Part shown: piece after piece, positions 13,511 through 26,095 of the stretch | Layout: each line of letters begins with the position of its first letter | Numbering within the stretch: position 1 is the stretch's first letter | Source of the DNA: Lingula anatina | Taxonomy: Eukaryota; Brachiopoda; Lingulata; Lingulida; Lingulidae | Reading direction: 5' to 3' | Length of the DNA stretch: 64,000 nucleotides | NCBI RefSeq assembly: GCF_001039355.2 | Contig: NW_019773587.1 | Coordinates: forward strand, 1 to 64,000 | Notes under the pieces: model-generated | Told to the model about the DNA's origin: nothing | Databases searched by the model: none | What the model saw: the letters and a program-made list of their open reading frames with translations, nothing else | Program-made: the position numbers and the translations under genes

Positions 13511-13765
13511 CGCTGTTTGAAATGAACAAGTTGGTGAAATTGACAAAGCCTGCCGGTGTTTACCGTCTGGTTGATTTTATTTCATTAGCTCTCTGGTGTC
13601 TTTTTGAAAGTTTATATTAGAAATTCTCTATTGATTTTATGTTGTAAAAAGTAAATCCGTCTGAATTCCTTAGAAAAGCATTTATTTTACCTTCATTTTA
13701 AGGGGATTCCCATTGTATTTATTAGTGTTATATGTGGCCCCAATGGGGATTTTCACACCTCCCCC
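13511..13765 (+). repeat. Dispersed repeat, copy 1
   Basis: About 250 bp that match 53395-53655 at roughly 80-90% by eye. They share GTTTGAAAT.AACAAGTTGG, TGCCGGTGT, CTCTCTGGTGTCTTTTTGAAA and GTGTTATATGTGGCCCCA. The other copy sits inside the TA-type element at 52615-54245, so this is probably a solitary internal fragment of the same transposon family. Confidence 0.8.
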
Positions 13766-14188
13766 ACTCTTGATTAATAAAATTCTTCATCTGGAGGATT
13801 GTAAATTATATTGCAAAATACATTGAAAATCGTAGGAAGGTTAACTGCAGATAATGCTGCGAGGATATTCTTAACAGTGGGGGAACTCGGCCAATATAAA
13901 ATTTTTAACTTCGTTTTACGATTTTGGAGCGCCTGTTCTAATTTTTGAAAGCGAGGCAATGGAACCAAACAATGCGATACAGTTTGTAATCTCGTAAAAA
14001 TTGCTATTTTTATATAAAGGTTATAGCATGGAGTACATCGAAATGCGACTTGTTTATTATTATAATCTTAAATATTAATAATATAAAACAAACGATATAA
14101 TACGTTCTTAACGTTAGCCTATTTATTAGCTTAATTGATTTTTTTTTCGTATTTGGAGATTAAAAACACAAAAGTTGTCTGGTTTCAT

Positions 14189-14475
14189 ATCGAGGCACTA
14201 CGTTTCGTTCGTGTGCTAAGGAATGCAACAATGGTACTATGCAGGGGCGTAACTAGACCTTTAAAAATTGTACGCACGGTTTTTTTTTAATTCCCAGCAA
14301 AATGTAGACTAACGCAAGAGATGAAGGACAGCGTAATTACAGCATATGTACCACACATTGCAGCTTAATTTCCATTAATAATAAAATCATCATTTAGTCA
14401 GAAATATTCTCGCAATTAAAAAAGCTTCAATATTCTTATTACACANATCGAGGCACTGCGTTTCGTTCGTGTGCT
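14189..14475 (+). repeat. 29-bp direct repeat spaced about 258 bp apart, second copy after a single N
   Basis: The motif starting ATCGAGGCACT and ending TTCGTTCGTGTGCT occurs at 14189-14217 and again at 14447-14475 with one mismatch. The second copy follows the single N at 14446 directly. This looks like a tandem duplication whose middle was joined uncertainly during assembly. Confidence 0.75.
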
Positions 14476-14740
14476 GTGTATTCCACGTTCATACCGCTTG
14501 CAATTCTACGTGGGATCCACGTTCAAAGTTACGTTGCTGCCATGTTCTAGGTAACATGGAGCTGAAACGTGTATTCCACATTCATACCGCTAACAATTGT
14601 ACGTGGGATCCACGTTCAAAGTTACGTTGCTGCCACGTTATAGGTAACGTGGAGCTGAAACGTGTATTCCACGTTCATACCGCTTGCAATTGTACGTGGC
14701 AACCACGTTCAAAGTAACGTTGCTGCGACGTTATGTGTAA
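14473..14740 (+). repeat. Three tandem 93-bp units, open in one frame
   Basis: Unit starts CGTGTATTCCAC and ends GAGCTGAAA; nearly three copies with 85-95% identity by eye. The unit length is divisible by 3, so a frame from 14469 stays open through all copies and reads as a 31-residue repeat containing RSKLRCCHV. Each unit is dense in ACGT palindromes. There is no coding context around it, so a minisatellite is the simpler reading. Confidence 0.8.
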
Positions 14741-15661
14741 AGCGTCTGTATTAATAGGTCTACAGACTTAACCAACCAAAAAGCACAATGTTATAAAACT
14801 CGTTTGTTTGAAGTCTTTGAAGGGGAGAAGAAAGTATTGTGAAGACGTTAACAATTTACATGGCACCACATTTTTGTTTTTCTCGAACTTAATCGTTCTC
14901 TGTTATAAGTTACAGCTGAAAAGCAGAGTTAAAAGATAAATTAATCAACCAATAAATAATTAATTTAAAGACATATTAAGTCAATTAATATTTTAGTGAG
15001 AACAAAAAATGAATGGTTTTGCATTTTTTAATCACAAATAATCAAGTTTTATGAGGGTGCTCAAAGCAATCGTTCAGCTTTTATTTCGACTCAACCATCG
15101 CAATCAAACCAAATGCAGTTATGGATTTCCTCCATGGATTTATTTAGGGCCCTACAACTTAATGTGTTTTATTTTTCAGAAATTGCGTATTCCGTGCTTT
15201 TATAGTCCGTAAGCCTTAAGATGATCTCACCTTTGCTGGAAATAATTCGTTACATGTAAAGACAAATGGATCTTATACTAATAGATTATAGATTGCAGCT
15301 CTCTACGACCTTTACGCAACTGCATATTGGAAAAAGTTCCTGCACAGCTGATCCATCTAGGTATGCATGAAAGTGGAGAGAATGGTCTGGACAAAACGCT
15401 CTGGGGTGACTGCGACACAGTATGGGTTTCTTTTCTTCATCAGGAACCTTAGGAAAGATGATTGCCCATAGAATAGAATAGCGATTTTATCAGATAAATT
15501 CGAGAGGCCACGGTATCCCACGTCGTTTACAAGAGTAAAAAGCAGTTTAACAACTTTCATTTTGAGATGATGGATAGTCCTCTAGCTACACTTATTAAGT
15601 TAGTAGGTACTTAAGGTGTAGGTGCATGTGTGGAAGGGCATTTTCACCTTGTAAAATAAAA

Positions 15662-15727
15662 TTGTTTCTGAGATTGCCCTCTGACGTGGTTTTTGTTTCT
15701 GAGATTGCCCTCTGACGTGGTTTAAGT
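15662..15727 (+). repeat. Two tandem copies of a 32-bp unit
   Basis: The unit TTTCTGAGATTGCCCTCTGA, followed by CGTGGTTT, is repeated twice without a mismatch. Confidence 0.9.
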
Positions 15728-17371
15728 TTCGTTTCCATCGATGACTATAGCTACCAATGGTCAGTAACAAAAAGTCATTAAATTTATTATCATAATATGC
15801 ATGTTTCAAAATAACTATTCAACACACTCAGATTTTTGAAGATGAGATGAAATGGCAACATATATTGCGTATTCTAGGAAAAATGCAATTCTTGAAATTA
15901 AATTTAGCAATATTTAGGCCTATTATACAGCACTGCTTGCAAACCTCTGTAGGAACATTAACATGGATGCTGAACAGCTGTTACATAAAGGCGTTTAATC
16001 TGAAAAAGAGATCCAAAAACAGATTTACTCATTTCTTTTCCGTTTGTATGCGTGCAGAAATTCTTAACGAACTTATAATCTCATTATCCTTGAGAAAAAA
16101 AGGTTCGAACTCAATAAACTAAACGGCCTCTTCCGATGCCCGATCTGTAAAAAATGTTCCCGGCGTTCCCTTCCTTTTGTATCATCTACGGATTTTGCTT
16201 CACCCTTCCCCTTCTTTTGGAATATGTTTGACCCTTTGATTTGAGCGAGTTATGTTACAGGGTGACCCCTCCCCGGGTGCCCCTCCCCCCCTCCCCCCAA
16301 AAAAGGTACTGCAATAAAAATACAAAAGGTTGAAAGAAGTCCCTGTAGCCAGCAATTTAAAAGGGAGAGGAGTCCTTTATTATATAAAAGTGAACCTTTT
16401 TATGCCATAGATATATATAGAAATAATGGAACATTATTGATTCAGAGCGGAACAAATGTACGTTCAACCCTCCCCACCAACATCCCCCTGTTAATGGACC
16501 TGGCGTGTGTCATCATGCACATGGAAATGATTTCCATATTAACTAAATGGTGTGTAAGAACCAACGTTTAACAGGTTTAAGTTTTACTAGTTGTATTTAT
16601 TTTCTCAGGAACCAATCCTCAAGGGTTTGTATACTTTCCCTTCCGCAAAGTTGCGCCCCTGAACATAAACTAAACGTACTACCCATTATTTTTAACCGTG
16701 TGCCAGTGCATTGATAACATTCTAAAGAAATTATTTTTTAAGCTTCAATACATTCTGTGCTAGCACATATCGACAATAAAACAATACAACACCACAATTG
16801 TTCTAACAACCAAATTTCCACACAAAATGTCATTCTAGTCGGAAAGACAAATTGATGAACTGAAGTGAAATGTGTTGAAAATATGAACTGAACTCGACAA
16901 AAACAATGAAAAGCAAAAGCATTTATTAGTTTGTAAAAATGAAATATATAAAAATACAAATTGCTCTGAAAATTTTGCTGTCACCAAAAATATAGCCAAC
17001 ACAAAAATAATCGACTTCCACATTCTCCGTAAAATTATGCAAACGTTTACACTGGAGGTATAATAAGATGTACTAAGTTGTCAAGTTGACAAATACGTAT
17101 ATATATATATGCACTGTTCTTACCAGCTCCAGATCCACCAGGGTCACAGATACTTTTTTTTACCATATACTCCCAGATATTTCTCTGGTTATTACGAGCA
17201 CATTACTATCCGGCGAGAATTTTTGCACAGAAATGACGTCATTAGTCACTCAGCTGCCCTCTGGTAGAGAGAAATATGTACATTTCTAATACATATAGCA
17301 CTATACTAGTGTATGCTCAGATCCTGCACTATGCCAGCTAAAGTTGACTTCTTGATGGATATAGAAACTTC

Positions 17372-20300
17372 TCAGAGTGGGTCCAACACCCCGCTCATAC
17401 AGATGTCTCTGATCTGAAAGGTGAAAAACAAAAGTATCAGAACTTAAATTCAATGTTTTATTTATTTCCAGATAAATAATGTAGTTCCAAATGTATTATG
17501 ACTCATTTTGATCACCATTCATCCTCTTTACATTTCAGAAGGTAATATCGACATACGGCACCTTTATTTGAAATGAAGGGTTTAATCGCTTTAAATGTCC
17601 GAATAGGAAAAAAAACATGTCTGGGCACGGGCATTTTCATACGAATAGAATACATATTACTTCTAGTCAAATAGGAACATTTGACGAGGGAAACACCAGC
17701 AATAATTGTACGAGTGACTTTATTCTAAAAATCTTTCGCCAGACATCTGACATAAACTATGTTTAATATTTCTCAATTTTGTAGCGATTTATCAACAAGC
17801 AAATTTGGGACAATAAGATAACGTATGCAATCGGGTGTGGCATTGTGACATTTCATAAAAGAACTTACGTTCACAGACGGCGGGGCAGACAGGATGTAGA
17901 TCAAATTGTCAGCTACTTCTTCGGGAAGAAGACACTGTAATAAAATACCGCACTCCAGTCAAACACTTTGTTGATTTGCAAAATCCCGCACAAAAACTAC
18001 AGTTGTCTATTTCATTGTACCACTGGGGTTTTAATTTCGGTCAATCATTAAAACTTCGATCCTTTAAAGCAATACGTTTCTTTTGTCTTCTACATAGGAG
18101 ACAGGCAGCTTCAAATACAACAGAATTTCGGTCAGGACACATTTTGAAACAGAAATACACAGTACCTGTCTCCGTCTGAACAACTGCTCCATTTTCTCCT
18201 TCCCAAATTCCGCTTCCACCCACTTTCTCGCCATTACGGTGTCCACCACAGCGGGGCTAATAGTCTGAAATTATTTAAATTATCAGTTTGTCAAACAACG
18301 TTTTCCAAGGATTTTGTCAAATGTATTAAGTATTGGTTCAAGCTTTTGTGTATGGACGACGGTAGGCTACCGAAATCATGTTACAAGTTACTGTTTGATT
18401 TAGATAGTAGTGGGAGGAAAACATGGGCGAGTGACATCAAGCATCTTTTATATTCATATGGATTTGGAGTAGTATGGGAAAACCAAGGATGTGGAAATGT
18501 GGCACTTTTTATAGAACAGTTTAGACAACGATTAATGGATATAAGCAGGCAGAATTGGTATTCCTCAGTGCGCGAATCAGGCAAGCTAAGGACCTACAGC
18601 TCATTTAAACTAGATTTGGTATTTGAGGAATACTTATCTTTTGTGTCCATAGCAGAGCATAGAAGAGCCTACTGCAAGTTCAGAATATCAAATCACAATT
18701 TACAAGTTGAGAAGGGTCGGTATGCCAGTGTAGATGGGGAAAATAGAGTATGTGCTGCATGCCTTTCTGATGGCATAACAATTATTGAGAATGAGGAACA
18801 CGTGTTAATTTCATGTAGTTTATATAACGGTCTAAGGGAACGCTATATTCCCGAGATTACAACATTGTCACTAGCGACTGCTCTGTCATCACATAATGTT
18901 GACTTTATAAAAAGACTTGCTGCCTTCATATATCATGCAGAGAAATTAAGAGATGTTCTTTTAGATAAGTAATTAGTGTCATTTATGATATATATCCCTG
19001 TGTAGTCAGCTCAGTATTATAAATAGAACTCAATTTATGTACTCTTGGCCTGCAGGCCTGAAATACAGTGAAATAAACAGATTGATGTTGCCGTTGTTAT
19101 TGTGTTTTGGATATTCATATTTTGCTAAATCCTCAAAGACACCCACCAGAAACTGAAGGAATTTATACTTATGCTAGAAAACTGGGTTTTGCCAGAAGAG
19201 GAAAAAAAAGCTAAATACAGAAAGGTGCGTTATACCATTTACAGTAATCTTCATAGATGTGTTTTCAATCTTATTTATGCATGTTCTTTTACAAAGAATA
19301 GACCATAAATAAGATTTGTAGGGGAACAGAGAAAACTATTGTACTAAAATGGCATTACCAGTGCAATTTCAGAAATATTCTGAGAGAGAGAGAGAGAGAG
19401 AGAGAAAGGGAGGGTGCGGGGAGAGGAACTTACCGACACACGAATCATAGACTCCTCCGCTCTCAGACAAGCCCTCAGACCCTCTGTCAGACATTTCACT
19501 GCGTGCTTAGTAGTTGAATAAAAATGCATAGCTGCTATTTCACGGCAATAACGATGCCCAGTTATGCTGAAAAATGAAAATGAAAAATTTTGATCAGACG
19601 ATTACAAAATTGTATTGACATTGAAAATAATTTCCAATACTGAAGTCGATTTGATATTGTGATTTGATGTTGATAGATCTTTTGGACATGAAATTTGAAT
19701 CACAGCTAACTAAGTAAGCACAGAATCGCCGTCGATTCGGCTGTATGCCTGCATGCAGTGATTTTATTTTGCTTTCTTTTTATTACTGAAAGTCAAAGGA
19801 GAACAATAATTCCTAGTCATTTACCTGCTTATGTGAATAATATGGCCATCATCGACTTTTCGCTCTTTCATCGACTGCACAGCCATTTGGGTTACTATGG
19901 ACAGGCCCATGATGTTGGTCTGAAAACGAAAATTTGGCATCAGTGAAACTTTTTTTGTTATTAAATTCAGTAAAGATCACACCAAATATCTATTCTAATG
20001 TTAAAATTTTCTGTAAGATGCAAAGTGGAACTGTCGCACATTTGATTAAAAAAGCACCAGATATTTCATCGTGTTTTCAGATTTATGTGTATGTTTGATT
20101 AAGGAAGTCGGTTAGGCTCAACAGAAAGTCCTCCCGCCATATAGTAATAATGGCTAGGGTTAGTTTGACCTAAGTGGGTCGAAATCTAGGGCGAGGCTCA
20201 CCTGTACAAGTGAATGGGGGACTACCTATCACGTTACACTGGTCTAAAATGGTATAATACTCACGTCCAGCATTTTCTGGAAGGTGTCGGTATCCCCAAC

Positions 20301-20527
20301 GAGAAGCTGCTGAGTGGACAAATACGCAGCGTTATTAACACATACGTCCACCCCACCCACTTGGTCCTTTATGGCCCGGAACATGGATTCGATCTCAGAT
20401 TTCACTGTCAGGTCACATTTCATGGGGATCAAACGTCCTGTCTCTCCTTCCAATTCTTTTGCTGTCTTCTGTGAATAAAAACAGAATGTGTATAATTTAA
20501 AAGTTAGCAAATTTGCTTCAGGTAGGC

Positions 20528-20558
<31 letters not shown>

Positions 20559-21025
20559 TGAAATACGCGAAGTAACCACTCACGATCCGTTTACTCTGTA
20601 AGCAGAAGACACAAGTTATCTTTGGGGCCATTCAGAAACAGTAAGATCGCACAAGCTAGTGCCCTCTTACTCCACGGAGACTCTCGCTGAATGCAATCAG
20701 ATTAACAGACTAACACACACTTCAGCGAGAATTCCCGTAAAGTTAGTGCGTACTAGCCAGTGCGACCGAACGACCCCATTGTAAATTAAGAAATGTCTAT
20801 TGCAACAAATCCTTATATCAGTTTCATTTAGTCTGTCACATCGATAGTGTTTCCCCCATAATTTTTTATTTCCCTTAAACATGAAAACCTTACCTCTATC
20901 AGTTCAACTCGGCGAGCGCACCCCACAACTGTCATACCGTGCTTCACGAGTGCGCGACAAAACGCCTCGCCTATCCCTGTTGACGCCCCGGTTACCAAGG
21001 CAACTCGACCGCTCCAGCGTTCCAT
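17372..21025 (-). CDS. DHRS11: DHRS11-like short-chain dehydrogenase/reductase, complete
   Basis: Classical SDR oxidoreductase. DHRS11 of vertebrates is a cytosolic NADP(H)-dependent reductase of 17-keto steroids and other carbonyls; the substrate here is inferred only. Seven exons on the minus strand join in phase: 21025-20894, 20468-20265, 19919-19825, 19566-19434, 18264-18166, 17934-17869 and 17413-17372, giving 256 aa, close to the usual 260. Visible features are the start [13 protein letters not shown], the cofactor glycine motif TGASTGIG (residues 12-19), NNAA, the conserved [13 protein letters not shown], the catalytic Ser after HIIHI, YSTTK as the YxxxK pair, and ISPAVVDT. The C-terminus is short and ends DPL. 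All introns have GT/AG ends. No frameshift or missing catalytic residue is seen, so it should be functional. A LINE fragment sits in the fourth intron in the opposite sense. Confidence 0.94.
18300..19100 (+). mobile_element. 3' end of a LINE-type retrotransposon in a DHRS11-like intron
   Basis: An open frame at 18346-18972 (208 codons, no ATG needed) has the layout of the C-terminal part of invertebrate non-LTR retrotransposon polyproteins. It starts with CYKLL and a conserved block ([27 protein letters not shown]) and has a C-terminal zinc-binding cluster [12 protein letters not shown]. Reverse transcriptase itself is absent, so this is a 5'-truncated insertion, the usual result of target-primed insertion. 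After the stop come about 130 bp of 3' UTR. It lies in the plus strand within an intron of a minus-strand gene and leaves the splice sites intact. The open frame suggests a fairly recent arrival. Confidence 0.8.
19380..19405. repeat. (GA)n microsatellite
   Basis: Lies just downstream of the donor that ends DHRS11-like exon 4. Confidence 0.9.
20530..20556. repeat. (GT)n microsatellite
   Basis: About 13 GT units in the first DHRS11-like intron. Confidence 0.95.
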
Positions 21026-21666
21026 AGTGATTGCTAATAGTAATAACAATTAGAAAATTGTCACTGAATCTGCAGGTATACTGAATACACATACAAAACA
21101 CTTTTTTTATTTGTGTTATTATTTTTATTTCTTTTCTCTCTCTCTCTTTTTTTTTGTATATAGTCATGGTAGGCAACGTGAGCTGAAAATGTTCTCTTCT
21201 TCTCTCTAAGGAAAATCCTAGGTATATCAAACACTTAATAGTTATAAATTTCCTTTGGAAAGTATTATGTAGCTATTATTGCATTTTCTTCTTTCTCCTT
21301 TGATTCTTCTAATAGGATATGCAGATTTGGAATGAGAATAGTAGGAGTAGGTGCAAAACTTTATTTTAAAGAGTAAACGCATAGTTATAAGCAAGTGCAT
21401 TTCCTCCGTGGAACTCAACAGGATTTTTAAAAATCGTCAGGAAGATACACTTTCTTGGTTGTTCGTATTCTATTTTTCGTATTCGTATTCTATTTTCAAT
21501 ATGCCATCCAAACAGCACGTACTTTTTTCTAGTCTGTTTATTCATAAATCCGGCCCTAGCTTTTTAAAATGACAGGCGTCACTGCGGAAACATGGCTATA
21601 TAATGCATTGTGGTTAAAGCGCTGAGCCGAGATGACCTCAAACCTGAGGAGAATTTGTCTCAAAGT

Positions 21667-21842
21667 CGCACGCAGGCCCGTAGCCAGGGAGGTTCGGGGG
21701 GTTCGAAAGAACCGCCCTTTTTGTCAGGAAAAGTTCCATTCCAGGTAAAATTTGATCTAGGTGCACCAGAGTTTCATTGTAAAAGGTCCACTTGTTGGGC
21801 AAAAGAACCCCCCTTTTGAAACTGCTGGCTACGTTCCTGCGC
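21667..21842. mobile_element. Short MITE with imperfect terminal inverted repeats
   Basis: Left end CGCAGGCCCGTAGCCAG and right end, read on the other strand, CGCAGGAACGTAGCCAG match at 15 of 17 bases. The interior has inverted GGTTCGAAAGAACC-like and AAAGAACCCCCC segments. No coding capacity. Confidence 0.6.
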
Positions 21843-23704
21843 ATGGTACCCAACACACTATATGTTTTTACTTTTAAACCCAATAGACATATCTTTCAAA
21901 GGGGTGACACATTCTTTTGTCCATTGACAAAACACTGTGCAGTTTTTTAGTCTAAAACACTGTGACAAATAGTCTATGCATAAAGTCGGTCAGAGTTCAA
22001 CGAATTTTATGCTAAGCACAATTCATTGGGGATGACGCCAAATTTGAACAGATTTTCCTGAAGATCTGAAGTCCACCTAGTTCAGATTTTACCCAGAATN
22101 GATTGAGATTGAACAGTTGCTCAAGGAATGACCTTCACCTCCGTACTTTGAAATAATGTTTAATAGCCATACGTATAGATATAAGTAAACTTAGATATGT
22201 CCATGTTGTTCAAAGTATAGTCACTGTGAAATGTATCTTTTATAGATACAAAATTGTAGACATTTATAAATAAGAATTTACATGCCAGCCCTTCAGCAGA
22301 GGTGAATTAAGGAACGCAGAATAGAGCCTACAGTTTAAAACTATGTTGGTGCTCTTCACAATCTTACTTTGAAATTGCATTGGTAGTTTAGGAATTCAAC
22401 ACAAACTTTGATAAGAGAATTTTGTTCCCTGTACATGGAAAATTTCTGGTTGTAATGGTCTGGTACTTTTTGGGCTTAGGCCCAACATGTTGTATATGCA
22501 GTGGAAAGACCAGTTGTGATCACATTTACCTCTTCTTACTTGTAGTCTTTTTTTAATTTTATTTATTTTATTTATTTATTTTTATTTTTTGTTGTTGTTG
22601 TTAATTTTGATACGTAGTCCCAAGGTCAAATTGTTTGAGTTCATGTGTACCTTTGATACATCAGTTGACACGAAAAGGTGTATAAAATATGTACTTTAAT
22701 ATAATTTAATATTAAAATATTAAAATAAACACAGAAATAATATGTCGAATAAGTTACAAAGGCCCGTTCTTCTAATTCCAATTTTCTGCAAAATATTACT
22801 TAATAACTGAGTGAAATGTAAATATTTATATGTTGTGTTGCTTATTGCATCTGTACGTGTATCTGGAACTACCGGCTTTGTAAATATTGGTATGGATATT
22901 GAACTTAAAATATTTGTCGGAAACCGTTATACCGAAATTATCGTTTTTTACCAAAAAAGAAATACAGAATTCTTTTAGGCACACGCGACATTATTTTGGA
23001 TGTAGTAGACTACTTGAACTTTACTTTATCTGTAGATATACACTCTTCTTCTATTGGACCTTGCTGGATTCAATTTATAGTGGATTCCGTGTTTACAGTA
23101 CACACCAATATGGGTTTCAGACCCCCCTTAATTTTATTGTATTACAAATACAAACCAATATTTACCGTTACTGTAACACACCTATAGATATGCTTTATTA
23201 TTATAACAATACCTCCTGCATAAAACTGTCTATCTTAGATTTTTAAATCAAGATCAACAGAGCTACCCGGAGATCGGCAGTAAGTGCAGCGTGCAACAAG
23301 AGCCTGCTATTTAATATAAACGTCACCTTTGTCAGCTCTTGATAAACCATTTCCGTTTGTTACTGTTCTTCGGAAATTGTCTCTGACAGCTCATTGGCAC
23401 TTTCATGAAGTATACAAGTTTATTTGAATAATTCTTATTTGGCGATAGAGCTCGTTTACATACAGTCGTAATTTGATAGCAGAAACTTCGTAAAGCACAC
23501 CCCAGCATGTGTAGAAAGATTTGTGAACCAAAAGTTAAATAAAAAAATCAACTTTAACCATTCAAATGTTTGCAATACAGTTTGTTTTCGTACATTCCTA
23601 GTGCATACATTTTTTGATGGTTTTAATTAAAATATACGCTCCACTGCTGTGTTCAAAGGAAATTAACATCTTGGACCCTTGATACATGTACGTGCATTGT
23701 GATA

Positions 23705-23948
23705 GGGGAGACCGGGGCTAGTTGGACCCCGGGGTAAGTTGGCCCCCCACCTAGTCTCTTTAAAAAAGTAACATTGCGATGCTAAATTATTTCATTGGGA
23801 TTCACTGCCGACGCTTTTTTAGCACTTTTTTATACAGTCACTTTACAAAATGATGTGATCAATTCTTTTACCCCATAGTCACTTTGTTATAAATTAATGG
23901 GGGGGGGGGGGCAACTTACCCTGGGGTCCAACTAGCCCCGGTCTCCCC
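23705..23948. mobile_element. TA-flanked MITE (Tc1/mariner type), short copy
   Basis: Terminal inverted repeats start GGGGAGACCGGGGCTAGTTG and extend for about 45 bp, with TA on both outer sides (23703-23704 and 23949-23950). The size is 244 bp and there is no open frame. It is the same family as the 1.6-kb copy at 52615-54245, which shares the ends and the GGTAA.TTGGCCCCCC segment. Confidence 0.85.
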
Positions 23949-24959
23949 TACACAAGTTGTTTGTGTATTAATATTCAATGTAAAATGTAACATGGGCCGG
24001 TGGCCTAAAATTACTGGAAAATTATTATTGTAATATACTGTTTACAGCGATTAGAAGTATCGACATACGTCTAGCGATGGGTAAGTAAATTTAACATCTG
24101 ATGGCACTGTAGTTAATTTAAAAAAATTAAAGATTGATAACAAGGCGGAACGACAAAGGGTCGCCCCTGGTCTGATCATCATTCACTTTCCACGCAGACT
24201 ATAGTACGAATGCTAGTGCACGCTTGACCTGACTTCTGTTTATTGATTTAGCAGCCTTTCTTACGATTTTAAAAAGGACCCCATGTTTACTAAAGAGATT
24301 GCCTACCTTTACAGGACAAAAGTTTCTTTGTGACAGAATCCATACAAAAAGGGGTCGCCTGTTTAAAAAAGCCTATAACCCCGACTGAAATGCGCATTTT
24401 GTGCGACATTACTGCCTGATTCACCTCATTGCCAAAACTGGAGGCCAAAACCTATCAGGTAAGTCTACATTAAATTTAATCAGCTAATTAATTTGTTATA
24501 GAATTCAGATATCTGTCAAACTTAAAAGCTAGAGGGGTTCGTCTGTTGAGGTTATACTCATTGCTGGTGGTAGCGGATTTACCCTATGTGGCCGGGGAAG
24601 GAAAAACGGTTGTTGACTGATCCGGAGCACCCACCTTCCCACACAAATATACTTTACACAATACGACAGGCGAACTGAGAAATACACCGCACTTTGTTCC
24701 TTGTGGTCTCCTTTACATTATGGTAAAATTAATTTCATCTACTTTATATATACTCCCTTAGCAAAAAGTGTCAGCCCTACCGCAATCATGTACATTGTGA
24801 CAATGGGACCCATGGTTTTAATTTTACTATTACAAAAACAGCTAGGCAACTGAAAATGTGTGAATTGGGGATGTTAGAAGTGGAACATTGACCTACCTTG
24901 CATAATCATTGAAATTCTCCAACACCAATATTTTTTTTCAATATGAGGCTTTCTAAATG

Positions 24960-25345
24960 AGATGGATGCAATTTTGCCAAGCGGGTGACATATGGAAGGG
25001 GTTAGACCCCCCCCCCCCCCCCCCCCCACCCCAANNNNNNNNNNNNNNNNNNNNNNNNNNNNNNNNNNNNNNNNNNNNNNNNNNNNNNNNNNNNNNNNNN
25101 NNNNNNNNNNNNNNNNNNNNNNNNNNNNNNNNNNNNNNNNNNNNNNNNNNNNNNNNNNNNNNNNNNNNNNNNNNNNNNNNNNNNNNNNNNNNNNNNNNNN
25201 NNNNNNNNNNNNNNNNNNNNNNNNNNNNNNNNNNNNNNNNNNNNNNNNNNNNNNCAAAATTGGGGTTTTTAAAAGAGATGGGGGCAATTTTCCCAGCGGG
25301 GGGACATATGGAAGGGGTTGACCCCCCCCCCCCCCCCCCCATATT
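24960..25345. repeat. C-rich tandem repeat around an assembly gap
   Basis: On either side of the run of N at 25035-25254 (220 bases) lies the same sequence in the same direction: GATGG..GCAATTTT, an AGCGGG block, GACATATGGAAGGGGTT and a long C run. The gap therefore lies within a tandem repeat with homopolymer C tracts, and its true length is unknown. Confidence 0.85.
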
Positions 25346-26047
25346 GCCAGAAGGTTGGTTTGTTCCATGAGAACCATTCAGAGGGTAATACAACATAATA
25401 AGCAATAGGCATGTGGGCAAAATCCCCTGGGTAAGGCCGACCGAAGGAAAGCACGCATAGAGAAGAGAGAATATTGATACACCTTCCTCGCAGAAAACGT
25501 TAAATAACATTTAGCAACTTGACTGCAACATTTAACAAGGTGCACCGTGTTTGTGAGTTAACAATCAGAAGACGTCTGCTCAAGCGCCGTTATTTTGGCA
25601 GAGTTTCTGCAAGGAGACTTGTAATAACTGCCAGGAACCGAATACTCAGTTGATATACTGGAACTCTGGAATGTGTAGGATATCCTCGGAAATGGATATG
25701 TGAGGGGTACTTCTGCAAACAAAAATGAGCTTGCACGATCTTTGCACCGGTGGAAAATGAAAAGCTGTGAATGTGAGAAGGCATGTAGATAGAGGTAAGG
25801 GCTCCAGATACATGTACATGTAGTAGCTATCAATAATGCAGGTAGCAATAATGCTGAAATCAGCAGAAGATTAAGGGTGCCCAGGGTTGTCCACAAGAGA
25901 ACAATAAAGTCACTCCATAGTCAATATTGACCTCGACCCCGCATTATTCATCACTTTACAGTTGTACGTCGACAGGAAACTCGAACTGCATTGTGGGAGG
26001 GGGAAAGAGCGTGAACTCATGGCGCGAAGGCTCTTGAACTCAAAATA

Positions 26048-26095
26048 ATGACTACCTGCTGTGTTTCAAGTTGCAGAAATGATAGAAGGTATCGA
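26048..26095 (+). CDS. Possible first exon of a THAP-domain protein
   Basis: ATG at 26048 opens a 16-codon segment that reads MTTCCVSSCRNDRRYRE and ends at a donor (AAAG/GTAATT). The spacing Cys-Cys-x4-Cys-x-Asn right after the start methionine is how THAP zinc fingers begin. I do not find the rest of the domain (the Cys-x-x-His pair) nearby, so this may be an isolated remnant, or the first exon of a longer gene or transposon. It lies just inside the left flank of the pogo-like element. Confidence 0.3.

Larger units (their letters stand above)
13766..17371. other. No supported exon
   Basis: Apart from the listed repeats I see no continuation of the otopetrin-like gene. I looked for the hydrophobic stretch and the Leu-Ala-Arg-Phe-Gly-Leu-type motif that follow helix 4 in this family and found none. 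Confidence 0.45.

Noticed and set aside
16090-16120. GGTTCGAACTC resembling the T arm of a tRNA
   Set aside because: No acceptor stem, D arm or anticodon stem can be drawn upstream of it.
20244-20579. Single-exon reading of the second DHRS11-like exon with a GT-repeat N-terminus
   Set aside because: The part beyond the acceptor at 20469 is intron; the exon begins at 20468.
24874-25510. Long frames running through the N gap with poly-Gly or poly-Pro
   Set aside because: They exist only because N does not produce stops and because C runs read as Pro or Gly.
25558-25896. 112-codon minus frame beginning with a hydrophobic, signal-like stretch
   Set aside because: No homology recalled, no splice or promoter context, and the hydrophobic start comes from a short AT/CT-rich stretch.
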